From the NCBI GenBank assembly GCA_943846665.1, contig OX044358.1, forward strand, positions 2,046,001-2,110,000: a stretch of DNA of 64,000 nt, read 5' to 3'. Source of the stretch: Arcticimaribacter sp002477625 (GTDB lineage: Bacteria > Bacteroidota > Bacteroidia > Flavobacteriales > Flavobacteriaceae). This document shows positions 54,565 to 62,834 of the stretch, one piece after another; position 1 is the stretch's first letter, and every line of letters begins with the position of its first letter. The position numbers were made by a program, and so were the translations under genes. Under the pieces are notes generated by a model. It worked only from the letters and a program-made list of their open reading frames with translations, was not told the DNA's origin and ran no database searches.

Positions 54565-54570
54565 ATTTTT

Positions 54571-55353
54571 ATGATTAAGGTTCCTACACTTGCAGAACTC
54601 ACCGCAGAAGGTAAAACCCCTGAAATTTTACTTTGGGTTGGTTGTGCGGGGAGTTTTGATGAACGAGCAAAGAAAATTACAAAAGCGTTTGTAAAATTAC
54701 TTCATAATACGGGTGTATCCTATGCTGTTTTAGGCGCTGAAGAAAGTTGTACTGGTGATCCAGCCAAACGCTCAGGAAATGAATTTCTCTTTCAAATGCA
54801 AGCGGTAACCAATATTGAAGTCCTCAACGGTTATGGGGTCAAAAAAATTGTAACAGCCTGCCCGCATTGCTTCAATACCCTAAAGAATGAATATCCTGAA
54901 CTTGGAGGTACCTATGAAGTGGTGCACCATACCCAATTGCTCAAAGAATTATTGGACGATGGAAAATTAACCATTGAAACGGGAACCTATAAAGGAAAGA
55001 AAATAACCTTTCATGATCCGTGTTACCTCGGTCGCGCTAATAATGTTTACGAGGCTCCTCGAGAACTGATTAAGAAGTTAGATGCCGAGCTCGTTGAAAT
55101 GAAAAACTGCAAAGCCAAAGGCCTTTGTTGTGGTGCAGGAGGTGCGCAAATGTTTAAAGAACCTGAGCAAGGCGCCAAAGACATCAATATTGAGCGAACG
55201 GAGCAAGCATTGGAGGTAAAACCCGATATCATTGCAGCTGCATGTCCCTTTTGTAATACCATGATGACCGATGGAATAAAAAATAAAGAGAAAGAAGGAG
55301 AAGTACCTGTATTGGATATTGCAGAACTCATCGCAAACGCAAAAGATTTATAA
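54571..55353 (+). CDS. CCG-domain iron-sulfur protein (heterodisulfide reductase D-like)
   Basis: A 260-residue protein with two cysteine-rich CCG domains. The clearest are CPHCFNTLKNEYPELGG ... HDPCYLGRANN and LCCGAGGAQMF with the CCG at residues 186-188, and CPFCNTMMTDGI at the end. CCG domains hold unusual 4Fe-4S clusters in HdrB, GlcF and LutA. With the membrane iron-sulfur protein it forms the likely redox module of this operon. Confidence 0.9.
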   Translation: MIKVPTLAELTAEGKTPEILLWVGCAGSFDERAKKITKAFVKLLHNTGVSYAVLGAEESCTGDPAKRSGNEFLFQMQAVTNIEVLNGYGVKKIVTACPHCFNTLKNEYPELGGTYEVVHHTQLLKELLDDGKLTIETGTYKGKKITFHDPCYLGRANNVYEAPRELIKKLDAELVEMKNCKAKGLCCGAGGAQMFKEPEQGAKDINIERTEQALEVKPDIIAAACPFCNTMMTDGIKNKEKEGEVPVLDIAELIANAKDL

Positions 55354-55356
55354 TAT

Positions 55357-55842
55357 ATGTTGATTCCTTTTACTGATTTACCAGATCAAGCTCGAGTATG
55401 GATCTATCAAGCCTCACGACCTTTTTCAAAAGAGGAAAAAACAAATATTATTGAAGAACTAGAAGCCTTTTTAAAACAATGGACAGCCCACGGATCTGAC
55501 TTAGTTACTTCTTACGAAATCCCTTACGATCGTTTTATTGTTATTGGTTTAAATGAAAAAGTCCAAGGGGCTACCGGTTGTTCTATCGACTCATCGGTTC
55601 GTTTTATTCAAACACTAGAAGCGAAGTTTCAAATTGAACTTTTAGATAAAATGAATGTGACCCACAAGGATGGTGACAAACTCCTTTACACACCCTTAAA
55701 GGAATTCCGATCCTTGGCTAAAAAAAGAAAAGTTTCTTCAAGTACTATAGTTTTTAATAACTTGGTGGTTGATAAAGTTGAGTATATAAGTCATTGGGAA
55801 GTCCCTGCTGGTCAAAGCTGGCACTCTCGTTTTATAAAATAA
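55357..55842 (+). CDS. Conserved Bacteroidota protein of unknown function
   Basis: A 161-residue soluble protein (LIPFTDLPDQARVWIYQASRPFSKEE onward). Similar flavobacterial proteins are often called ABC transporter ATPase, but there is no Walker A, Walker B or ABC signature here, so that label is wrong. The segment GCSIDSSVRFIQTLEAKFQIELLDKMNV and the closing SHWEVPAGQSWHSRFIK are the most distinctive. Same operon as the iron-sulfur genes (3-bp gap), function unknown. Confidence 0.8.
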   Translation: MLIPFTDLPDQARVWIYQASRPFSKEEKTNIIEELEAFLKQWTAHGSDLVTSYEIPYDRFIVIGLNEKVQGATGCSIDSSVRFIQTLEAKFQIELLDKMNVTHKDGDKLLYTPLKEFRSLAKKRKVSSSTIVFNNLVVDKVEYISHWEVPAGQSWHSRFIK

Positions 55843-55854
55843 CACCAATATCGC

Positions 55855-58752
55855 ATGCGCAACCTACTAGTATCACTTTTTGGCATTTGTACCTTGAGTG
55901 CACAAACACCAGACCCCTTAGTTGCAGTAGATTATGAAGCCCAACAACAATGGGTGGATAGTACGTATGCCCAACTTAGCTTTGATGAAAAAATAGGGCA
56001 ATTAATTATGGTCATGGCTTTTTCTGAACAAGGAAAAGAGCATTTTGATGCCATTTCCAAAAACATAGACGAGAATAAAATAGGAGGTGTTATCTTTTCA
56101 TTAGGTGGTCCACTGGGTCAAACGGATTGGCTGAACCGCTTTCAGAAAAAATCCAAAATCCCATTGCTTATAGGAATGGATGCCGAATGGGGTGTCGCCA
56201 TGCGCCTAGATTCTGTTCAAGCTTTTCCTTGGAATATGACCTTGGGAGCGATTCAAAACGACAAACTCGTTCAAGCTGTTGGTTATAGAATTGGAGAACA
56301 AGCGAAACGCTTGGGAATTCACATTAATTTTGCACCCTCAGTAGACATCAATACCAATCCTAAAAACCCAATTATTGGCAACCGATCTTTTGGGGAAGAT
56401 AAAGTAAATGTAGCCCAAAAAGGAATTGCCTTTATGAATGGAATGCATGAGGCTGGAGTACTTTCATCTGCAAAACATTTCCCTGGACATGGGGATACCG
56501 CTACCGATTCACATTTAGGCTTGCCTTCGATTAATTTTTCTTCAGAGCGAATCGATGAAGTAGAATTGTATCCCTTTAAAAAAATAATCCAGGCAGGCGT
56601 TTCCTCTGTAATGGTTGCCCATTTGGATATTCCTGCGCTCGATGCGGGTATTCCTTCTTCCTTGTCTCAAAAAACAGTACAGGTTTTACTTCAAGATTCC
56701 CTTAAATTCAAAGGATTAGTAATCACGGACGCCTTGAACATGAAAGGTGCTTCGGGGATTAGCCCAAAATATGGAATTGATGTTGCCGCTTTTTTAGCAG
56801 GGAATGACATTCTATTAATTCCAAACAATGTAAGTACCGCAATTAAGAAAATGAAACGTGCCTTTAAAGCTAAAAAGTTCACAGAAGAGCGTTTGGCCGT
56901 GTCGGTAAAGAAAATTTTAAAAGCCAAGTACTTAGTGGGTTTAAATAAGTATAAGCCCGTTTCAAAAGAAAACCTAAGTGCAGATTTAAATACAATTGAA
57001 GATGATTATTTAATTGCAAAGGCCATGCAGGCTGCTGTTACTGTTGTGCAGAATAAGCATAATATTTTACCGCTCAGCAAAGAACCTACCTTTGGATATC
57101 TTAAACTTGGGGATGATACCGGTTCTACCTTCAAGAGCAGCTTGAAGCACAAGCTTAAAATTCATACAGTTGATGCTTCTTTGCCCAACGATAAAATCAT
57201 ACAAGCACTGGCTTCATATAAAAAAGTCATCATCGGATTCCACCGATCTAATGCAAGCCCATGGAAAGCCTCTAGCTTTTCCAAAAAAGAACGTCAACTT
57301 CTAACTGCTTTAACGAAAGATCACAGTATAATCCTAGATGTTTTTGTTAAACCTTATGCCTTGAGCAGTTTAGGAAATTTAGATGCCATCGACGGATTGG
57401 TGGTCAGCTATCAAAACAGTTCAATAGCTCAAAAAGCATCCGCCGAAATTCTTTTAGGCGAACGTAAGGCATCGGGTCGTTTACCCGTTTCTATCGCTCC
57501 ACCTTATCCTGTTGGAACAGGAATTACACTTGTAGGGCCAACAGAATTAGGAACAGGAACTCCTTTGGAGGTCGGACTTAAGCCGCAGCGCTTGAGTCGA
57601 ATTGACACCCTAGCACAAATTGCAATGGACTCCCTAATGACTCCTGGGATGCAGATTCTAGTTGCACGTCATGGGAAAGTGGTTTTCAATAAAAGCTACG
57701 GATATCATACCTATGAAAAAAAAAGAGCAGTTACCAATACAGACCTTTATGATTTGGCATCCCTGACTAAGGTTCTAGCGACCCTACCCTTGGTAATGAA
57801 GGAGGTAGACCTTGGCAAACTGACTTTAGACACTCAATTAGGGACTCTAAACGAAGCATGGAACACCTCCAATAAGGCCGATATCAGCATCCAAGAAATG
57901 CTCTCGCATTATGCCCGTTTGACCCCATGGATTCCCTTTTATAAAGAAACACTCAAAGCGAACCCGCTTAAACTGAATAAGAAATTTTATAGAAAAAGGC
58001 AAAGTAAGCGTTTTCCAGTAGTCATAGCAGATCGTTTTTATGGTAAAAACAATCTTTCGAAATTAATTAGTGATCAAATATTAGCAAGTGAATTGCGGGA
58101 TACTTTGGAGTATAAGTATTCTGACATCCCGTATTTTTTCATGAAAGACCTGCTGGAAGACCGTTATCAAAAATCTCTTGAAACGCTTGCTGTAGATTCT
58201 TTTTATAAGCCTTTAGGTTTGGTTAGAACAGGATTCAATCCAAATAAGAATACCCCCAATCAAACGGTTATTCCTTCTGAAATTGACACCTATTATCGGA
58301 ATCAAGAGTTGAAAGGAGAAGTTCATGATATGGCAGCAGCCATGTTAGGTGGAGTCGGTGGTCATGCAGGGCTTTTTTCTAATGCAAGCGAGGTAGCAAT
58401 CCTCATGCAGCTTTTTTTACAAAAAGGGCGTTATGCTGATAAACAGTATTTTTCCTCAGCAACATTTGATCAGTTCAACCAATGCTTGTATTGCGACCAA
58501 GGCAATAGACGTGGTGTGGGTTTCGATAAGCCTCAATTAGAAGGGAGAGGGTCAACCTGCGGCTGTGTTCCCAAGTCAAGTTTTGGTCATTCAGGTTTTA
58601 CAGGGACTTATGCTTGGGCCGATCCCGAGCACGAATTGATTTATGTCTTTTTATCCAACCGAACCTATCCCTCAATGGATAATAATTTGTTGTTAAAACA
58701 TGACATTCGTACCCGAATACAACAGTATATTTACGAGGCAATAATAAATTAA
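55855..58752 (+). CDS. Fused GH3 beta-N-acetylhexosaminidase and serine hydrolase (beta-lactamase-like)
   Basis: A 965-residue exported protein with a signal peptide (MRNLLVSLFGICTLSAQ). Residues about 20-570 form a GH3 domain: DAEWGVAMRLDS, AKHFPGHGDTATDSHLGLP (the NagZ-type histidine-aspartate loop) and LVITDALNMKG (nucleophile Asp). Residues about 590-965 are a class C-like serine hydrolase with SxxK at Ser636-Lys639 (YDLASLTKVLATL) and the YSD-like KYSDIPYFF. The GH3 part should release GlcNAc from muropeptides and the second may act on D-amino acid peptide bonds. Such fusions recur in Bacteroidota. Confidence 0.92.
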   Translation: MRNLLVSLFGICTLSAQTPDPLVAVDYEAQQQWVDSTYAQLSFDEKIGQLIMVMAFSEQGKEHFDAISKNIDENKIGGVIFSLGGPLGQTDWLNRFQKKSKIPLLIGMDAEWGVAMRLDSVQAFPWNMTLGAIQNDKLVQAVGYRIGEQAKRLGIHINFAPSVDINTNPKNPIIGNRSFGEDKVNVAQKGIAFMNGMHEAGVLSSAKHFPGHGDTATDSHLGLPSINFSSERIDEVELYPFKKIIQAGVSSVMVAHLDIPALDAGIPSSLSQKTVQVLLQDSLKFKGLVITDALNMKGASGISPKYGIDVAAFLAGNDILLIPNNVSTAIKKMKRAFKAKKFTEERLAVSVKKILKAKYLVGLNKYKPVSKENLSADLNTIEDDYLIAKAMQAAVTVVQNKHNILPLSKEPTFGYLKLGDDTGSTFKSSLKHKLKIHTVDASLPNDKIIQALASYKKVIIGFHRSNASPWKASSFSKKERQLLTALTKDHSIILDVFVKPYALSSLGNLDAIDGLVVSYQNSSIAQKASAEILLGERKASGRLPVSIAPPYPVGTGITLVGPTELGTGTPLEVGLKPQRLSRIDTLAQIAMDSLMTPGMQILVARHGKVVFNKSYGYHTYEKKRAVTNTDLYDLASLTKVLATLPLVMKEVDLGKLTLDTQLGTLNEAWNTSNKADISIQEMLSHYARLTPWIPFYKETLKANPLKLNKKFYRKRQSKRFPVVIADRFYGKNNLSKLISDQILASELRDTLEYKYSDIPYFFMKDLLEDRYQKSLETLAVDSFYKPLGLVRTGFNPNKNTPNQTVIPSEIDTYYRNQELKGEVHDMAAAMLGGVGGHAGLFSNASEVAILMQLFLQKGRYADKQYFSSATFDQFNQCLYCDQGNRRGVGFDKPQLEGRGSTCGCVPKSSFGHSGFTGTYAWADPEHELIYVFLSNRTYPSMDNNLLLKHDIRTRIQQYIYEAIIN

Positions 58753-58763
58753 AAACTCAAAAT

Positions 58764-59891
58764 TTGAAAATAGCAATCGTATGTTACCCTACCTTTGGTG
58801 GGAGTGGAGTAGTAGCTACAGAGTTAGGTTTAGCCTTAGCTCTGCAAGGACACGAAATCCATTTCATAACCTATAAGCAACCGGTTCGTTTAGAAGCCTT
58901 GAGTGAGAATCTACATTTTCACGAAGTTAATGTTCCAGACTATCCCCTTTTTCATTTTCAACCCTACGAGCTTGCTTTGTCCAGTAAGCTGGTCGATATG
59001 GTGAAATTGCATCAAATTGAACTAATGCATGTTCATTACGCTATTCCGCACGCATACGCCGCTTATATGGCTAAAAAGATGTTACAAGACCAAGGAATCA
59101 ATTTGCCTATTGTGACCACCCTTCACGGAACTGACATTACTTTAGTAGGAAGCCATCCCTTTTATAAGTCCGCTGTGGCCTTTAGCATCAACCATTCGGA
59201 TTGTGTGACCTCTGTTTCAGAGAGTTTAAAAAAAGATACCCTCGATTTGTTCGATATACGGAAGGATATTATGGTAATTCCAAATTTTGTAGATTTCGAG
59301 AAGCACTCGAGCCACAATGAAGATTGTGAACGTCATGTAATAGCTCCTGCTCATGAGCGAATCATCTCTCATGTTAGTAATTTCAGGTCTGTAAAACGAA
59401 TTCTTGATGTCATTCGTGTATTTGAGAAAATAGTTAAGGAAGTTCCCGCAAAACTTATTATGGTAGGCGAAGGACCCGACAAACAAGCTGCGATGGACTA
59501 TTGCCAAGAACATGGAATTGCTGATTCTGTAAAGTTTATCGGAAAAAGCAACCAAGTTTTTGAAGTACTTTGCTACTCAGACCTCTTTATACTCCCCTCA
59601 GAAACGGAAAGTTTTGGCTTAGCTGCTTTAGAGGCAATGATGATGCGAGTTCCTGTTATATCAACGAATACAGGCGGTTTGTCTGAGGTTAATGTCGAAG
59701 GAAAAACAGGCTATCTTTTTGATGTTGGCGATGTGAAGGCTATGGCTGAAAAGAGTATAGCCCTTTTACAAGACGAAGTACTTCTTGAAGAATTTAAAAA
59801 CAACGCACAAAAGGAAGCCCGTAAATTTGATTTAAATCAGATTGTTGGGCGTTATGTAGCGGTTTACCAACAAGCCCTGGCAAGTCATTAA
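58764..59891 (+). CDS. bshA: N-acetyl-alpha-D-glucosaminyl L-malate synthase
   Basis: A 375-residue GT4 glycosyltransferase that joins UDP-GlcNAc and L-malate in the first step of bacillithiol synthesis. TTG start; motif CYPTFGGSGVVATELGLALALQGHEIHFIT, HVHYAIPHAYAAYMAK, HGTDITLVGSHPFY and the C-terminal LPSETESFGLAALEAMMMRVPVISTNTGG. It is the last gene of the plus-strand cluster, so a low-molecular-weight thiol pathway neighbours the iron-sulfur genes; the link is suggestive only. Confidence 0.94.
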   Translation: MKIAIVCYPTFGGSGVVATELGLALALQGHEIHFITYKQPVRLEALSENLHFHEVNVPDYPLFHFQPYELALSSKLVDMVKLHQIELMHVHYAIPHAYAAYMAKKMLQDQGINLPIVTTLHGTDITLVGSHPFYKSAVAFSINHSDCVTSVSESLKKDTLDLFDIRKDIMVIPNFVDFEKHSSHNEDCERHVIAPAHERIISHVSNFRSVKRILDVIRVFEKIVKEVPAKLIMVGEGPDKQAAMDYCQEHGIADSVKFIGKSNQVFEVLCYSDLFILPSETESFGLAALEAMMMRVPVISTNTGGLSEVNVEGKTGYLFDVGDVKAMAEKSIALLQDEVLLEEFKNNAQKEARKFDLNQIVGRYVAVYQQALASH

Positions 59892-59894
59892 GGT

Positions 59895-61952
59895 TTACTT
59901 TGGATTGTAAATGCGTTTGGCATCAGTGTAAGCTGCTTCCTTGCTGAGTGACATTTTCTTAGTTTTAAACTGTGTATACATTTCCATCTGATCTCCATAA
60001 TGAGGCGAGTCTGGGTGATCAGAACTCCCATAGGAAATGGAAGATTCTATCTGAGTCCCCTCTGGCGTAAAGCGAACCAATTCGATATACGATTCTCCAC
60101 TAACAACCTTTACTTTCCCATCCTGATATGGAACCGAACTCATTGATGTCAGTACGTCTGGTAAGCCAAATACGGGTAATTCTTTATCTCCACGCACCAG
60201 TTTTTGATAATCTCCAAGCGAAATTTCTGTGGTTTTAAAATGTTTTAGCATATAGGCTTTTGACTCACGTAAAGCTGCAATCAAAAAAGTTTTTGGAAAT
60301 ATTTTTGGTTCCGGTAGTTTTGAATAATATGGATATAAACTATGGTATAAAATCGCAAAAGATCCTGCTCCTTTTGAGGTTGCATCTGCCTTGCGATCCC
60401 AGTTTTGTATTCGTTCAATCAGCAGCGCAATATCCGGGTATTGCTTCGAATCAAGATCAAAAAGGGCGTTGATGTTCATCCATGAAAAAGTCATTTCTTC
60501 GGGATATTGACGATCGTATTTCATGCGTTTAAAGTCTTCATAAGAAACCCTGTCTTCTGCATCAATCAATTCCTTTAACCGAATAGAACGGTTGTTTTCA
60601 TAGCGTTCAAAACCCATATCCAAAGAGAATGCATCGCCATCGGGATTATTTGTTTCGTCACTTGATCTAAAAGGGGAGTGGTTGGTGTTGTAAAAATAAC
60701 CCGAAGAAGGTTGAATTACTTGGGGTAGGTCTTCAATAGCATAGGTTTCCGTCCACAAAGTCTTTTTGGTGTTACCCGGAACCACTTCTTTCCAGTTGTA
60801 ACCTTCAGCCCTTTTTGGAATAAGACCATTTGAAATATAAAAGATGGTGTCATTTTTGTCTGCGTATCCAATATTGTATCCCGGTAATGCCTTCATTTTA
60901 AGAATATCATAAAACTCTTTAAACGAAGTGGCTTTGTTCATCCGCCACCATTGTTCAAGGCCTCGAACCTCCTGCAGCGCTGGGGTTCGTACTGCGTAAT
61001 ATCCAGATTTATTTTTAAGGGTAGGTCCGAATATACTGCGGTAGTATTTTTTTGTAACCTTAATAGGAATCCCTAAAACTTTAAAAGTCAATTTAGCTTT
61101 AAATGTTTCTAAGGGATATTCTTCCCCATCGACCACATATACATTTTTCTTTTTGGGGTGCATTTCCAATGCGAATACATCCATTTTGTCGGGCTGATTT
61201 ACGGTATGCGCCCAGGCTAAATGTTCGTTTGCACCAATGAGAATATTGGGACTTCCTGCAAATAGAGCACCGAGGATGTTGGTTCCTTCTTCGCTACACA
61301 AATGCGCTTCATACCAAGATACGGGGCCGTCTAAGGGCTGGTGTGTGTTGATGGCTAAATAGGTTTCTCCGTCTGTAGTTTTAGAACTGTTGAAGGCGAA
61401 GGTATTGGAACCTTTTAAATCTTCTTTTGAAGGGGTGTAGTTTAAATCATCGTCTAAGATCTTGGATACCCAATAATCTCCTTTAGAGGAAATAAACAAT
61501 TGCAGTTGAGCATAGCGCATCATTCTTTTGGGTGTAACAGGAAATAATTGTTGTGATAATACCTCTTCTGGGTGTGTTGCGGCATAACGATTTAATCCTT
61601 GAGCGTATCCCTCTAAAATTCTCTTATACTCAGGGCTGGTTTTAATTTCATAATCTCGTTCTACCAATTCTTCTGAACGGATGAATTGAGCGAGGAAATC
61701 AGCCGGAATTCCTTTTTTACCTAAATGATTACTGAGCAGGTTATTTCCTGCTAAATAGGATTGCTGTATGGTTGTAAAATCATCTTCTGCATGCGCCCAA
61801 GCAAGTCCATAGGCAACTTCCGCATCCGTCTTTGCAAAAATATGGGGTACCCCATAGGCATCACGAACAATATTTATTTTTTTGGGGTCAATTTGAGCAA
61901 ATAAACTGAGGTTTATGGATAGGAGTAGGGTGTATATTAATTGATTTTTCAT
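59895..61952 (-). CDS. Penicillin acylase family N-terminal nucleophile hydrolase, exported
   Basis: A 685-residue protein with a signal peptide (MKNQLIYTLLLSINLSLFAQ), a helical alpha chain with INIVRDAYGVPHIFAKTDAEVAYGLAWAHAEDD, and the maturation site at Gly181-Ser182 (LKGSNTFAFNSSKT), where autoproteolysis would free the nucleophile serine. NIGYADKNDTIFYISNG lies in the beta chain. Substrate may be acyl-homoserine lactones, N-acyl amino acids or beta-lactams and cannot be assigned. Convergent with bshA (3 bp gap). Confidence 0.9.
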   Translation of the reverse strand: MKNQLIYTLLLSINLSLFAQIDPKKINIVRDAYGVPHIFAKTDAEVAYGLAWAHAEDDFTTIQQSYLAGNNLLSNHLGKKGIPADFLAQFIRSEELVERDYEIKTSPEYKRILEGYAQGLNRYAATHPEEVLSQQLFPVTPKRMMRYAQLQLFISSKGDYWVSKILDDDLNYTPSKEDLKGSNTFAFNSSKTTDGETYLAINTHQPLDGPVSWYEAHLCSEEGTNILGALFAGSPNILIGANEHLAWAHTVNQPDKMDVFALEMHPKKKNVYVVDGEEYPLETFKAKLTFKVLGIPIKVTKKYYRSIFGPTLKNKSGYYAVRTPALQEVRGLEQWWRMNKATSFKEFYDILKMKALPGYNIGYADKNDTIFYISNGLIPKRAEGYNWKEVVPGNTKKTLWTETYAIEDLPQVIQPSSGYFYNTNHSPFRSSDETNNPDGDAFSLDMGFERYENNRSIRLKELIDAEDRVSYEDFKRMKYDRQYPEEMTFSWMNINALFDLDSKQYPDIALLIERIQNWDRKADATSKGAGSFAILYHSLYPYYSKLPEPKIFPKTFLIAALRESKAYMLKHFKTTEISLGDYQKLVRGDKELPVFGLPDVLTSMSSVPYQDGKVKVVSGESYIELVRFTPEGTQIESSISYGSSDHPDSPHYGDQMEMYTQFKTKKMSLSKEAAYTDAKRIYNPK

Positions 61953-62186
61953 TGCTACTAAAAATAGAAGTGATCGCCTTTGGGCGAAGTATTTGATTAA
62001 CTTTTTTAAAAGTAGGGTTTTTTTCCTACCATTGGCTCATTTTAATTAGGTTAAATTAAGTGTAACGGACTCAATTTAATTTTTGATGAATGAAATCCGA
62101 TGGAGTGAGGCGTGTTGTTTTGTTTGGATGGCGTGGAATAAATTATAACGGATACGTTCCTCATATTACTAAAAGATTAGATCTGT

Positions 62187-62507
62187 GCTTCTTTTGCTGA
62201 CGGATCTGACGCCGCAAATTACGATATGAATACCTATGACTCTCCTTGGACTGATCAAGATACAGCTAGAAAGGCAGTGCGTTTTGAACGACGTTTAGAA
62301 TTGGCAATGGAAGGGAACCGTATCTTTGACTCAAGAAGACGGGGTGTAGCAGAAACAGTTATTAACCAATACATCCCTAAGGAGGCAGAAGTAATAACGC
62401 CATTTGCTAAAGGTCAAGTTTATGAATCGAAGCACAACTTATTTCCCATTCCATTGAGTGCGATTGATGGGAGTGGGGGAGTTATTCAACAAAACACGGA
62501 TTTCTAA
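62187..62507 (+). pseudogene. C-terminal fragment of a SusD/RagB family protein
   Basis: Only about 106 residues remain of a protein normally about 500 long. The readable tail has DSPWTDQDTARKAVRFERRLELAMEGNRIFDSRR and the closing HNLFPIPLSAIDGSGG, both classic SusD C-terminal blocks. The frame is open upstream of the ATG at 62226 to about 62187 (ASFADGSDAANYD) and then lost, with no start signal. Signal peptide and the helical N-terminal binding domain are absent, so it is a relic of a polysaccharide-utilisation locus. The stretch 61953-62186 shows nothing else I can name besides the acylase promoter region. Confidence 0.85.
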
Positions 62508-62541
62508 AAAAAAGTAAAACTTAATTGATTGTTAGTTTTCT

Positions 62542-62580
62542 GCCAAGGCCCTATTATTTTAGTAGGGCTTTGGCTTTTTT
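62542..62580 (+). terminator. Terminator after the SusD fragment
   Basis: GCCAAGGCCCTA with TAGGGCTTTGGC (wobble pairs included) around a short AT loop, followed by six T. It probably ended the lost susD transcript. From 62581 to 62834 I see only AT-rich leader sequence before susC. Confidence 0.78.
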
Positions 62581-62834
62581 GATCTACTTTTTACTGAGGT
62601 TGCAGGGTGTATTTATAAATTATTGATAATCAAACACTTTGCAAATAAACATTTAATAACACTGAATTTTGCCAATTGTTATAAAATCATTTGAGGAAAA
62701 AAAAAATGTTATAAAAATTATTTATTCACTATATATATTAGTATTTCATAAAATATTGTAATATTATTGTTAAGAATTAAATGTGCATTGTTTTAAAGCC
62801 AATGCTCAAAACACTAATCAATAAACTATATTTC

